Part shown: piece after piece, positions 6,213 through 13,732 of the stretch
Layout: every line of letters starts with the position of its first letter
How positions within the stretch are numbered: position 1 is the first letter of the stretch
Source: Bacteroidales bacterium
GTDB lineage: Bacteria > Bacteroidota > Bacteroidia > Bacteroidales > UBA7960
Assembly: GCA_003560215.1 (NCBI GenBank)
Contig: PWIY01000311.1
Coordinates: 1-15,604, forward strand
Direction of reading: 5' to 3'
DNA length: 15,604 nt
The notes under the pieces: model-generated
Told to the model about the DNA's origin: nothing
Databases searched by the model: none
The model's input: only the letters and a program-made list of their open reading frames with translations
Made by a program: the position numbers and the translations under genes

Positions 6213-8102
6213 GTGAACAGTCTGGCTTCCTCTTTATTCAGGCAGCGCCACAATGGGGCTGAGGACATCAATCTCAACCCTTTCACCCTTGCTTTTCGCG
6301 ACGGTCGTGAGCCTGATTTTTTACAAAAGTATTTCAGGGACTCGCTGTGGCAATTCCGGACGGCGTTTTTTCTGCTTATATTATTGTACGGAGGTTTTGG
6401 TTTTCTTGACTCCATTATTGTTCCTGAATTAAAGCAATCTTTTTACCTCATCCGCTTCGGAATCGTGATTCCGGTTCTTTTGCTGGTTTTGGTTCTGTCT
6501 TTTTTCCCCATTTTCCAAAAATACTGGCAACTCCTGCTGCTGATCTCCTTTGTGGTGGCAGGAACAGGCATTACCCTCATGCTGGTTGCCGAACCGGAGA
6601 ACTATGCCTATTACGGAGGAATGATGCTGATTTTTTCTGCCGGCTACTTTTTCATCAAACTGCGGTTTTTTTATGCCACCATCGCCGGGTGGCTCACTTT
6701 AATTGTTTATAATGCCGGGGCCATCTTTTTTTCAGGATCGGATGCGGAACTGATTGTCAACAATAATTTCTTTTATGTGGCAGCGAACCTGATCGGGATG
6801 TTTGCCGCCTATAATATTGAATATTTTGCCAGGCGCGACTTTTATCTGAATCAGGAGCTTGATGACCGCAAAGCTGAAGTGGAGCAAGCCAACCAGAATC
6901 TCGAGAAAAAAGTACAGGATCGTACCGCCCAGTTGCGGAAAGCCAAAGAGCAGGCGGAACAGTCAGATAAGCTGAAGTCGGCCTTTCTGGCCAACATGAG
7001 CCATGAGATCCGTACCCCCATGAACGGGATACTCGGGTTCTCGCAGCTGTTAATGGAAGCGGAAAATGATGAGGAACGGAAAGAGTTTGTGGAAATAATC
7101 AATAAAAATGGCACGCATCTCTTATCTTTGATCAATGATATCATTGATCTTTCCAAGATAGAAGTGGGGATGCTCAGTATCCAGCACAGTGAATTTTCAC
7201 TGAACCACCTGATTGAGGAAGCCAGCGTGATATTTCGCAGCAACAGCAAGGTGAAGGAAGGAAAGATCGAACTGAATATTTATAAAAGCCTGGAAGACGG
7301 GGATGACGTGATCATTGCCGATCGCACCCGGTTGAAGCAGATATTTATTAACCTCTTAAGCAACGCCTTTAAATTTACCTACAAGGGGATGGTTGAGGTG
7401 GGCTATGTGTTGCGCACCCATAACCTTTTGTGTTATGTGAAGGATACCGGAGTGGGGATCAAGGAGGAGGATCAGGAAGATATTTTTAACCGGTTTATGC
7501 AGGCAAACCTGACCCATCGTCCTGAATTTGAAGGAGCCGGGCTGGGGCTGGCCATATCAGAGGCATTTGTTCAGCTTATGGGAGGGAAAATATGGGTGGA
7601 CAGTACGCCGGGAGAGGGTTCCATATTCAGCTTTACCATCCCTTTTCAACAGGGAACCCAGCCTTTATTTAAGAATTTTAACGTAGATCATACCACCATG
7701 GATACGAACTGGAGCGATAAAATAATCCTTGTGGCAGAAGATGTGTCAACCAACTACCTGCTGATTAAAACTGCCCTGAAAAAGACCAACGTTGGCCTGT
7801 TGTGGGCAAAAAACGGCATGGAAGCAGTGGAGGAATGCAGAAAAGATCAGCAAATTGATCTGGTCTTAATGGATGTGCGTATGCCACTGATGGATGGTTA
7901 TGAGGCCACCCGCCAAATCAAAAAAATCCGCCCGGGGCTGCCCGTAATTACACAGACCTCATACGCCATGGATGGTGATCGCGAAGAGAGTATCCGGGCA
8001 GGATGTGATGATTACATTGCCAAACCCTTTGAGATCAAGGACCTGATGGATTTGATCGCAAGGCATTTCCAATCAGAAACGTCAGAAGATGGCCGGCATT
8101 GA
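6213..8102 (+). CDS. Six-TM hybrid histidine kinase (sensor-HisKA-HATPase-receiver)
   Basis: A 629-residue protein. Six hydrophobic helices (about 51-70, 79-100, 104-125, 133-150, 152-173 and 185-204) have only short loops, so the sensor senses within or near the membrane. A coiled coil at about 212-255 leads to HisKA with H264 (MSHEIRTPMNG). The HATPase has its N box at 380-388, DTGVGI at 411-416 and GAGLGL at 441-446. A C-terminal receiver has acidic D510, phosphoacceptor D554 (VLMDVRMP), T582 and K604. All phosphotransfer residues are intact. GTG 6213 is the start: a stop lies just upstream in frame and the first Met is about 135 codons in. The last 14 bases overlap the next gene, so translation is coupled. 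In plan it resembles PhcS/LqsS/CqsS-type six-TM sensors; that kinship is inferred. Confidence 0.92.
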   Translation: MNSLASSLFRQRHNGAEDINLNPFTLAFRDGREPDFLQKYFRDSLWQFRTAFFLLILLYGGFGFLDSIIVPELKQSFYLIRFGIVIPVLLLVLVLSFFPIFQKYWQLLLLISFVVAGTGITLMLVAEPENYAYYGGMMLIFSAGYFFIKLRFFYATIAGWLTLIVYNAGAIFFSGSDAELIVNNNFFYVAANLIGMFAAYNIEYFARRDFYLNQELDDRKAEVEQANQNLEKKVQDRTAQLRKAKEQAEQSDKLKSAFLANMSHEIRTPMNGILGFSQLLMEAENDEERKEFVEIINKNGTHLLSLINDIIDLSKIEVGMLSIQHSEFSLNHLIEEASVIFRSNSKVKEGKIELNIYKSLEDGDDVIIADRTRLKQIFINLLSNAFKFTYKGMVEVGYVLRTHNLLCYVKDTGVGIKEEDQEDIFNRFMQANLTHRPEFEGAGLGLAISEAFVQLMGGKIWVDSTPGEGSIFSFTIPFQQGTQPLFKNFNVDHTTMDTNWSDKIILVAEDVSTNYLLIKTALKKTNVGLLWAKNGMEAVEECRKDQQIDLVLMDVRMPLMDGYEATRQIKKIRPGLPVITQTSYAMDGDREESIRAGCDDYIAKPFEIKDLMDLIARHFQSETSEDGRH

Positions 8103-9171
8103 TCCCCATAAGGACTCCCAGCACCTGCCGCACAATATTTCATTGTTGTTTGTGGAGGACAATGAGTCTGTGCGAAACCTTTATCAGAAGAGGCTGAAAA
8201 ACCGCACTGCTGAGTTTTTTGTTGCCGAGAACGGACAGGAGGGGCTTGAAATATATCATGCACATAGTCCTGACCTGATTATCACAGATATCAGCATGCC
8301 GATTATGAACGGCCTGGAAATGATCCGGGAGATCAGGAAGCAATCATCTGACGTACAGGTGATGGTCATGTCGGCCTACAGCATCAAGGAATATTTTCTG
8401 GAGGCCATTAACCTGGGGGTTAACGGTTACCTGATCAAACCGGTTAACCCCGTTAAACTTTACGCGCTCATTGATGAAATGGCCGGAAATATTCTGCTGA
8501 AGAAGTCGCTGGCAGAAAAGGAGATCAAACGTCGTGTGGCTGAAAAGAACCTGAAAAGATCACTTGATGAAAAGGAGGTCCTGCTCAAGGAGGTCCATCA
8601 CAGGGTTAAGAACAATATGCAGATCATTTCCAGCATTCTGAAAATGCAGGAACGCCTGGTGGATGATGCCAAGCTGCAGACCGTCCTGGCTGAAAGCCGC
8701 AACAGGATACGCTCCATGGCACTGGTGCATGAAAACCTTTATCAGAATGAAAACCTTGCAAATATCCAGTTCCATAATTATGTGAAAAGTCTGGCGGGCA
8801 ATCTGGTAAGAACCTATTCCGACATGCAGGATAAGGTAAAGATCCATTATGACGTGGAAGATGTATTCCTGCCACTTGACATTGGAATCCCCTGCGGGTT
8901 GGTTATCAATGAGCTGATATCCAACTCCTTCAAGCACGCTTTTGTGGGCAGGGAGCAGGGTGCCGTCAGGATTGTGCTGCACCGCACAGACAACAAAAAG
9001 TTCAGGCTGCAGGTAATGGACGACGGAGTGGGGATGGATCCGGAGTTCAAGGTGGAGAAATCCCGGTCGCTCGGTATGCGTATTGTATACAAGCTGGTTC
9101 AGCAAATTGACGGGGAACTTGATTATGATTTTTCGGAAGGAACGAGTTATTCAATTCAGTTTAATATTTAA
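8089..9171 (+). CDS. Response regulator with C-terminal HisKA_2-type histidine kinase
   Basis: A 360-residue soluble protein that joins a receiver to a kinase. The receiver (about 16-132) has acid pair E23-D24, phosphoacceptor D67 (IITDISMP), S95 and K117. A charged helical linker (about 138-168) follows. The dimerisation/phosphoacceptor part is of the HisKA_2 type, LKEVHHRVKNNMQIISS, with H171 the likely phosphorylated residue. The ATPase domain carries NELISNSFKHA at 274-284, DDGVGM at 311-316 and the short lid motif SLGMRIV. No DNA-binding domain is present, so its output is kinase activity. It sits between a hybrid kinase (14-base overlap) and a LytTR regulator (11-base gap), which suggests an intermediate relay step. 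The domain order matches Ralstonia PhcR, although sequence kinship cannot be tested here. Confidence 0.93.
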   Translation: MAGIDPHKDSQHLPHNISLLFVEDNESVRNLYQKRLKNRTAEFFVAENGQEGLEIYHAHSPDLIITDISMPIMNGLEMIREIRKQSSDVQVMVMSAYSIKEYFLEAINLGVNGYLIKPVNPVKLYALIDEMAGNILLKKSLAEKEIKRRVAEKNLKRSLDEKEVLLKEVHHRVKNNMQIISSILKMQERLVDDAKLQTVLAESRNRIRSMALVHENLYQNENLANIQFHNYVKSLAGNLVRTYSDMQDKVKIHYDVEDVFLPLDIGIPCGLVINELISNSFKHAFVGREQGAVRIVLHRTDNKKFRLQVMDDGVGMDPEFKVEKSRSLGMRIVYKLVQQIDGELDYDFSEGTSYSIQFNI

Positions 9172-9182
9172 CCAATGCAATC

Positions 9183-9935
9183 ATGAGCCAATTAGACATT
9201 CTCGTTGTGGAAGATGAATTCCTGGTGGCTGCCGATATTGAGGAAAGCCTGCTGGGACTCGGCTACAATGTTCAGGCAACCGTGGCATCCGGACAGGCCG
9301 CCATTGAGGAGGTAGAGCGTAAATTGCCCGATCTGATCCTGATGGACATCATCCTGAAGGGTGAAATGACCGGTATTGAAGCTGCCAATATTATCGGGCA
9401 GCAGCATGATGTGCCGGTAATTTTCCTGACTGCCAACGCGGATGTGTCAACCATCGAAAAGGCAAAAATTTCTCTCCCTTACGGATATATCATCAAGCCG
9501 TACTCCGAAAAAGATCTGCAAACAAATATCGAAATTGCCCGGTATAAGTTTGAGAATGACATTCAGTCCAAAATGGAAAGTGACCAGTTCAATAAGTTCT
9601 TTAAATCCAGCAGCAAAATTAAAAATCAGCTTATCCTGGAAGGAGAAGACGGGCTGGAAAAAATCAACCTGCCCAATGTGTATTATGTGGAGCGGAACGG
9701 AGATCATTCACTGGTACACCTCCGGGATGAGAAGGTGGCTGTTGTGGGCAGTCTGGATGAGGTAGAAAAAAGGTTTCCTGAAAACACCTTTGTACGGGTG
9801 AGCGAAGATTATCTGATCAACCTCGATAAGGTATTCATTGCGAAATATCCTGAATTGATTATGGCCGATAAAATGACTGTGATCACTGTGGAGGATGAGT
9901 ACCGGGAACTTTTGGAAGCCATGCTCAGCAAATAA
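9183..9935 (+). CDS. LytTR-family response regulator
   Basis: A 250-residue protein. Its N-terminal receiver has acid pair E10-D11, phosphoacceptor D55 in LILMDIILKGEMTGIEAA, T83 and K105. The DIxLxGxxxGIxAA pattern is typical of receivers that partner with HisKA_2/HWE kinases, which fits the gene just upstream. A linker leads to a LytTR DNA-binding domain at about 145-245 (LPNVYYVERNGDHS ... FVRVSEDYLINLDKV ... VEDEYRELLEAM). In many LytTR domains the RxHxS motif before the NL pair carries a His; here it is RVSED, so the DNA contacts may differ. As the only DNA-binding member of the cassette it is its probable transcriptional output. It is co-directional with the kinase, 11 bases after its stop. 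Confidence 0.93.
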   Translation: MSQLDILVVEDEFLVAADIEESLLGLGYNVQATVASGQAAIEEVERKLPDLILMDIILKGEMTGIEAANIIGQQHDVPVIFLTANADVSTIEKAKISLPYGYIIKPYSEKDLQTNIEIARYKFENDIQSKMESDQFNKFFKSSSKIKNQLILEGEDGLEKINLPNVYYVERNGDHSLVHLRDEKVAVVGSLDEVEKRFPENTFVRVSEDYLINLDKVFIAKYPELIMADKMTVITVEDEYRELLEAMLSK

Positions 9936-9977
9936 AACCGCTTGATTGTATATTTTTCTGCCGGCAGGTAACTGACT

Positions 9978-10862
9978 ATGACAACAATCGTTGACAAATG
10001 CTCTCCAGAGGCATATATCCGTGAGCTTTTTGAGAAAAATGGCCCCGATCGTGATGACTTTGATGATATCATGGAGCTGATTGACAAAGTCAGTGCCGAT
10101 GATGTGGAGCCTTTCAGGGAGTTAATGAATGGAATACTGAATCCGGCTACCATCATTGGTTTTTCATTCACAAAGCCCTTCGGGTACAATGGAGATTTTT
10201 TCATCATCGAAAAGATCTATCAGCAATATGTGAACCCGGATCCCCGGTACCGGAAATGGGACGAATTCTTTCACCGCCTTCCTGCTGCCATTGCCGTGAT
10301 CAACCGGAAGAAACTGGCTGTGGATATGTTGCACAAACTGAACCGCAATGCTGGTGGCGAGCCCCGTCACGTATTGATTCTGGGAAGCGGACCGGTAACT
10401 GAAGTGTTTGAGTATTTCACAGAAACTGAGGGCAACAACCTGTATTTTGACCTGATAGACCTTGACCAGCGTGCCATCGACTATGCGAAGTCAAAGCACA
10501 GGGCAAACCTTTCTTACCTGAACTTCCAAAACAAAAATGTGATCCGGCATGTTCCTGATAAAAAGTATGACCTGCTTTGGAGCGCAGGTTTGTTTGATTA
10601 TTTCAAAGACAAGCATTTTGTATTCCTGCTGAAGCGCTATTATGAATTTGTGGCGGAAGGAGGGGAGATGGTTATTGGTAACTTCAATGTGGAAAATCCA
10701 TCCCGCAAGATCATGGAAGTATTGGGCGACTGGTTTTTGTACCATCGTTCAGAGGAGGAACTGCTTGGATTTGCCCGGCAGGCGGATATTCCCGAAGACT
10801 GCACCAGTGTGATCCGGGAACCATTGGGGATCAATCTGTTTTTGTACGTGGCAAAAAAGTAA
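9978..10862 (+). CDS. SAM-dependent methyltransferase, PhcB-like
   Basis: A 294-residue class I methyltransferase. Motif I is HVLILGSGPVTEV (131-143), the acidic strand-2 motif is DLIDLDQRAIDYA (158-170), and the post-I/II region is YDLLWSAGLFDYF ... EGGEMVIGNF (197-235). The N-terminal 125 residues are helical and carry the block KPFGYNGDFFIIEKIY (66-81), then a helix ending AVINRKK. This layout is characteristic, as I recall the family, of proteins annotated as 3-hydroxypalmitic acid methyl ester biosynthesis (PhcB and its cyclic-nucleotide-domain-fused relatives). No signal peptide is present. The gene starts 42 bases after the regulator and ends in a strong terminator, so it closes the signalling operon. 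The substrate is unproven; a hydroxy fatty acid is a hypothesis from family and context. An unrelated small-molecule or protein target remains possible. Confidence 0.8.
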   Translation: MTTIVDKCSPEAYIRELFEKNGPDRDDFDDIMELIDKVSADDVEPFRELMNGILNPATIIGFSFTKPFGYNGDFFIIEKIYQQYVNPDPRYRKWDEFFHRLPAAIAVINRKKLAVDMLHKLNRNAGGEPRHVLILGSGPVTEVFEYFTETEGNNLYFDLIDLDQRAIDYAKSKHRANLSYLNFQNKNVIRHVPDKKYDLLWSAGLFDYFKDKHFVFLLKRYYEFVAEGGEMVIGNFNVENPSRKIMEVLGDWFLYHRSEEELLGFARQADIPEDCTSVIREPLGINLFLYVAKK

Positions 10863-10912
10863 AGGCGCTTTTTTCCCGGATCAACAAGCGGGAAAGAAAA
10901 GCGCCTTTTAAT
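10861..10912. terminator. Bidirectional terminator between the signalling cassette and the dipeptidase gene
   Basis: A perfect 12-bp arm (10861-10872 with 10897-10908) continues into a 6-bp GC-rich inner stem (10873-10878 with 10889-10894) across a 2-base bulge, with a 10-base loop. A-rich sequence on the left and T-rich sequence on the right let it act on both converging transcripts. It overlaps the methyltransferase stop codon. Confidence 0.9.
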
Positions 10913-10927
10913 TTATTGTGTGTCTGT

Positions 10928-12160
10928 TCAGTGTCCGGCTGCGATTTCTTCAACTTCTCTGAAAACCCGCAGGAAGTTTCCTGACCATATCTTTTCGATC
11001 TCTTCTTTGGTATATCCTCTTTTTACCAGTTCCAGAGTGATGTTGTCCAGTTCTGACACATCAAAGCAGTCTTCCAGTGCGCCTCCGCCATCAAAGTCGG
11101 TTCCGATGCCAATGTGGTCAATGCCAATCAGGTCTACTACATGATCTACGTGATCCACAAGGTCAGCGACTGTGGCCATCGGACGGGGGTACTTCTGCCC
11201 AAGTGCTCTCCACTCTTCGCGGGCCTGGTCCATTTCTTCATCTGTCAGTCCGTCAAAATTGTTCCATTTTTCCCGGAGTTCTGCAAAGGCGGCATCCCTT
11301 TCCGGGTCGGGTTCCATCTCCTTGACATATGCACTGAGGACGCAGAGCTGCAATACACCACCATTTTGAGCCAGGGCCACAAGCATGTCATCATCCAGGT
11401 TCCTGGGGTGATCGCAAACAGCGCGGGCATTGGAGTGAGAGGCAATAACCGGGGCACTGGTCACTTCCAGCACATCATAAAAAGCAGCATCTGAAATATG
11501 GGTCACATCCACCATCATGCCGATGCGATTCATTTTCTCAACCACTTCGACGCCAAAATCGGACAAGCCGTCGTGCAGGGGAGGATTGGAATCGGTGGAT
11601 GCATCACAGATCTGGTTGTGGCTTGAATGGGATAGGCCCAGGTACCGGCTGCCAAGGTCATAGTGCTTCTGAAGCAATTCAAGGTCTTTACCGATGGGAT
11701 ATCCGTTTTCAGTTCCGATATAGATGGCGAACTTACCCTCTTCACGGAGCCTGTGGGCATCGTCCGCTGTCAGGGCCAGTTCTGCCACATCATGGTGGTC
11801 TTCCAGTACCTGGTGAATGTCATCAAAAATCCCCATTGCCCGTTGGTGGGATCTTTCATATCCTTCTTCAGTGAGCGGACCCTGGCCAAGGAATACGGCA
11901 AAAAAGGCAGCATCAAGCCCTCCTTCTTCCATTCTGGGGAAGTCAACTTTGCCTCCGCCGTCATGGGGGTCATTTCTTTCTCCGATGTCAAAGCCATCCC
12001 GCCCGAGCATCAGCGGCGTATCAAGATGACTGTCGAGGGTGAGTACTTCAGCATGTATCTCAGCAGCCCTTTCCTCCAGGGTCTTCTCCGGCGAGGCGCA
12101 TGCAGTAAAAAAGAATATGCCGGAAAGTGCGGCACATAGTGTCAGAAAATTAAAGCGCAT
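10928..12160 (-). CDS. Membrane dipeptidase (peptidase M19), putative lipoprotein
   Basis: A 410-residue zinc dipeptidase of the renal dipeptidase family, which cleaves dipeptides and often accepts D-residues at the C-terminal side. The binuclear zinc ligands are H45 and D47 (DSHLDTP), bridging E151 (GTENG), H221 (VDVTHIS), H242 (SHSNAR), and catalytic/ligand D355 (GIGTDFDG). The N-terminus is a hydrophobic signal ending FTAC at 18-21, so C21 is a probable lipidation site and the enzyme would sit in the cell envelope. The lipobox is imperfect (Phe at the -3 position), which leaves some doubt. It converges on the signalling operon with a shared terminator and lies 183 bases after the MgtC-like gene on the same strand. 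Confidence 0.95.
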   Translation of the reverse strand: MRFNFLTLCAALSGIFFFTACASPEKTLEERAAEIHAEVLTLDSHLDTPLMLGRDGFDIGERNDPHDGGGKVDFPRMEEGGLDAAFFAVFLGQGPLTEEGYERSHQRAMGIFDDIHQVLEDHHDVAELALTADDAHRLREEGKFAIYIGTENGYPIGKDLELLQKHYDLGSRYLGLSHSSHNQICDASTDSNPPLHDGLSDFGVEVVEKMNRIGMMVDVTHISDAAFYDVLEVTSAPVIASHSNARAVCDHPRNLDDDMLVALAQNGGVLQLCVLSAYVKEMEPDPERDAAFAELREKWNNFDGLTDEEMDQAREEWRALGQKYPRPMATVADLVDHVDHVVDLIGIDHIGIGTDFDGGGALEDCFDVSELDNITLELVKRGYTKEEIEKIWSGNFLRVFREVEEIAAGH

Positions 12161-12210
12161 GGTTTGGTTGGTTGATTAATAAATGAATGAATAACTGTAT
12201 TAGCGGGGGA

Positions 12211-12218
12211 TAAATATA
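12211..12218 (-). promoter_or_regulatory. Possible -7 element for the dipeptidase gene (TATATTTA)
   Basis: The minus strand reads TATATTTA, one mismatch from TAnnTTTG, about 50 bases ahead of the dipeptidase ATG. No convincing -33 is present. Apart from this the 183-base gap to the mgtC-like gene shows only a weak 6-bp hairpin at 12278-12296 with no T run. Confidence 0.25.
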
Positions 12219-12343
12219 CATATTTTACCCATTTCTCCTAAAAATGAATGCGGTACAGCGCCATATAAAGGGAGTGACAGGGAGAGTTTTTCCCTGAACA
12301 GGATGGGCATTTTGGTGAAACAGGGATTTGGCAGGATCAAAAT

Positions 12344-13036
12344 TTATTTTTCCCAGGATACGGCCCTGACCCCTTCCATCTGAAATAATTCCTCAATCAG
12401 TTTTGCCCCGATCTCGGTCTGCTTGTATTTGACTGTAAAGCGCACCTTGATGACCCCTTCGTCACTGACTGCTTCGATATTGTATCCTTTGACCGTAAAT
12501 CCCATGCCGGAAATAAAATCGCGGGAGCTGTCGAAAAAGCCGATCCCTCCGGTTCCGGTCAAAAATATCTCGCCATAATGCTCTGACTTGATATCAACTT
12601 TATGCAGCACAAACAGGGCGAACAATACAAGAACGGTTGCAGCAATGGCCAGGAAGAACTGCCCGAGACCGATTGTAATGCCAATGGCAGCTACCACCCA
12701 GATGGAGGCGGCAGTGGTAAGCCCCATGACATGATCCTTCCCTTTCAGAATGGTGCCGGCACCCAGAAACCCGATGCCGGTGATGACCCCGGCGGCAGCA
12801 CGGGCCGGATCCAGTGTCAGCACGTCTGCTCCACGCTGCGCCAGGCCTGCCTGTAATTGTTCAAAAGCCACTATGATCAGTGCTGAGCCCAGGCACACCA
12901 GAATATGCGTCCTGAGTCCTGCAGGTCTGCCGTGCACCTCCCTCTCCAGGCCCACCAGGGCTCCGAGCACAGTTGCCAGCAAAAGTTGTATGAGCAGTGA
13001 CCACTCCCAGCTGAAGTTGATGAATGCTTGTTCCAT
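12344..13036 (-). CDS. MgtC/SapB-family membrane protein
   Basis: A 230-residue inner membrane protein. The N-terminal MgtC domain has about five helices and the family signatures LGALVGLEREVHGRPAGLRTH (24-44), GIGFLGAGTI (87-96) and GLTTAASIWVVAAIGITIGLG (105-125). The C-terminal cytosolic part (about 148-230) has the size and beta-alpha pattern of the ACT-like domain found in longer MgtC proteins. In pathogens MgtC modulates the F-type ATPase and supports growth at low magnesium; in free-living bacteria the role is mostly unknown. The frame stays open to a TTG at 13156, but ATG 13036 gives the standard family N-terminus, and the extension crosses the divergent promoter region. It is divergent from the Tag-like gene across 130 bases. 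Confidence 0.92.
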   Translation of the reverse strand: MEQAFINFSWEWSLLIQLLLATVLGALVGLEREVHGRPAGLRTHILVCLGSALIIVAFEQLQAGLAQRGADVLTLDPARAAAGVITGIGFLGAGTILKGKDHVMGLTTAASIWVVAAIGITIGLGQFFLAIAATVLVLFALFVLHKVDIKSEHYGEIFLTGTGGIGFFDSSRDFISGMGFTVKGYNIEAVSDEGVIKVRFTVKYKQTEIGAKLIEELFQMEGVRAVSWEK

Positions 13037-13166
13037 GCCATATGAGGTAAAGTGAAAAAATGGTATATTTGGTTCATCTGTGTATGAAATGCATCCCGGG
13101 AAGGCCTTTTCTGAAAAATCTGCCCCCCGGTGATGTTTCACTGATCTAAGATACAAATTTTACCTC

Positions 13167-13730
13167 ATGCAGATAAAGCCCCCGCCCGTTTCCTACTGTG
13201 AGCAGGTAAGAGCCCTGCCCCAGGATAATGTAGACAGGAAGCATCATGACCATGTGCATGGATTTGCCGTAAAGGACGACAATGAGCTTTTTGGCAGGCT
13301 TGTCATGGAAATCAACCAGGCCGGGCTGAACTGGACCCTTATTCTGAAAAAAGAGAAAAATTTCCGTGAAGCGTTTGAAGGCTTTGACATTTCAAAAGTG
13401 GCCGCATACACAGAGGCTGACAGGCTGCGACTGTTGTCGGATGCGGGAATTATCCGCAACCGGCGGAAAGTGGATGCGGTCATTTACAACGCACAAGTGA
13501 TTCACGGGCTGCAAAAAGAATATGGCTCATTCAGATCCTGGCTCGACCGCCAACATCCCATGGATTTAACGGGGTGGGTGCGGTTGTGCCGAAAGACGTT
13601 TCGGTTTACAGGGCCGGAAATTGTCAACGAGTGGCTGATGAGTACGGGTTATTTACCGGGGGCCCATGAGGAGGATTGCCCGGTATATGACAAGGTGATC
13701 AGTTCTGAACCCAGGTGGCTGACAGGATAG
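13167..13730 (+). CDS. DNA-3-methyladenine glycosylase I (Tag)-like protein
   Basis: A 187-residue helix-hairpin-helix glycosylase-type protein. The match to Tag is clear in the core: EINQAGLNWTLILKKEKNFREAF (48-70), FDISKVAAY and SDAGIIRNRRKVDAVIYNA (91-109). Catalytic E48 and pocket W56 align with E38 and W46 of E. coli Tag. Likely zinc ligands persist: C11, H27 and the C-terminal H167-x3-C171 pair (GAHEEDC). By the same alignment the aromatic residues Y16 and W21 that line the E. coli base pocket become H26 and H31, so substrate range may differ. The role would be base excision of alkylated bases. It heads a tight operon: the next ATG starts two bases after its stop. No exact -7 element is visible upstream. 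Confidence 0.87.
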   Translation: MQIKPPPVSYCEQVRALPQDNVDRKHHDHVHGFAVKDDNELFGRLVMEINQAGLNWTLILKKEKNFREAFEGFDISKVAAYTEADRLRLLSDAGIIRNRRKVDAVIYNAQVIHGLQKEYGSFRSWLDRQHPMDLTGWVRLCRKTFRFTGPEIVNEWLMSTGYLPGAHEEDCPVYDKVISSEPRWLTG

Positions 13731-13732
13731 CT

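Noticed and set aside
9951..9958. TATTTTTC ahead of the methyltransferase as an internal promoter
   Set aside because: One mismatch at the key G and no -33 motif; the 42-base gap is compatible with simple cotranscription.
11663..12139. Plus-strand open frame (158 codons) within the dipeptidase gene
   Set aside because: It is antisense to a gene with all M19 zinc ligands, and the translation shows no domain.
12278..12296. Short hairpin (CAGGGA/TCCCTG) after the MgtC-like gene
   Set aside because: Six base pairs without a T run on the minus strand; too weak to call a terminator.
13037..13156. TTG start 40 codons upstream for the MgtC-like gene
   Set aside because: The extra residues do not resemble MgtC proteins and occupy the divergent promoter region; ATG 13036 gives the family start.
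13715..13732. GTG start for amrS overlapping the Tag-like gene
   Set aside because: ATG 13733 lies two bases after the upstream stop and gives the normal family N-terminus; the GTG remains only a minor possibility.
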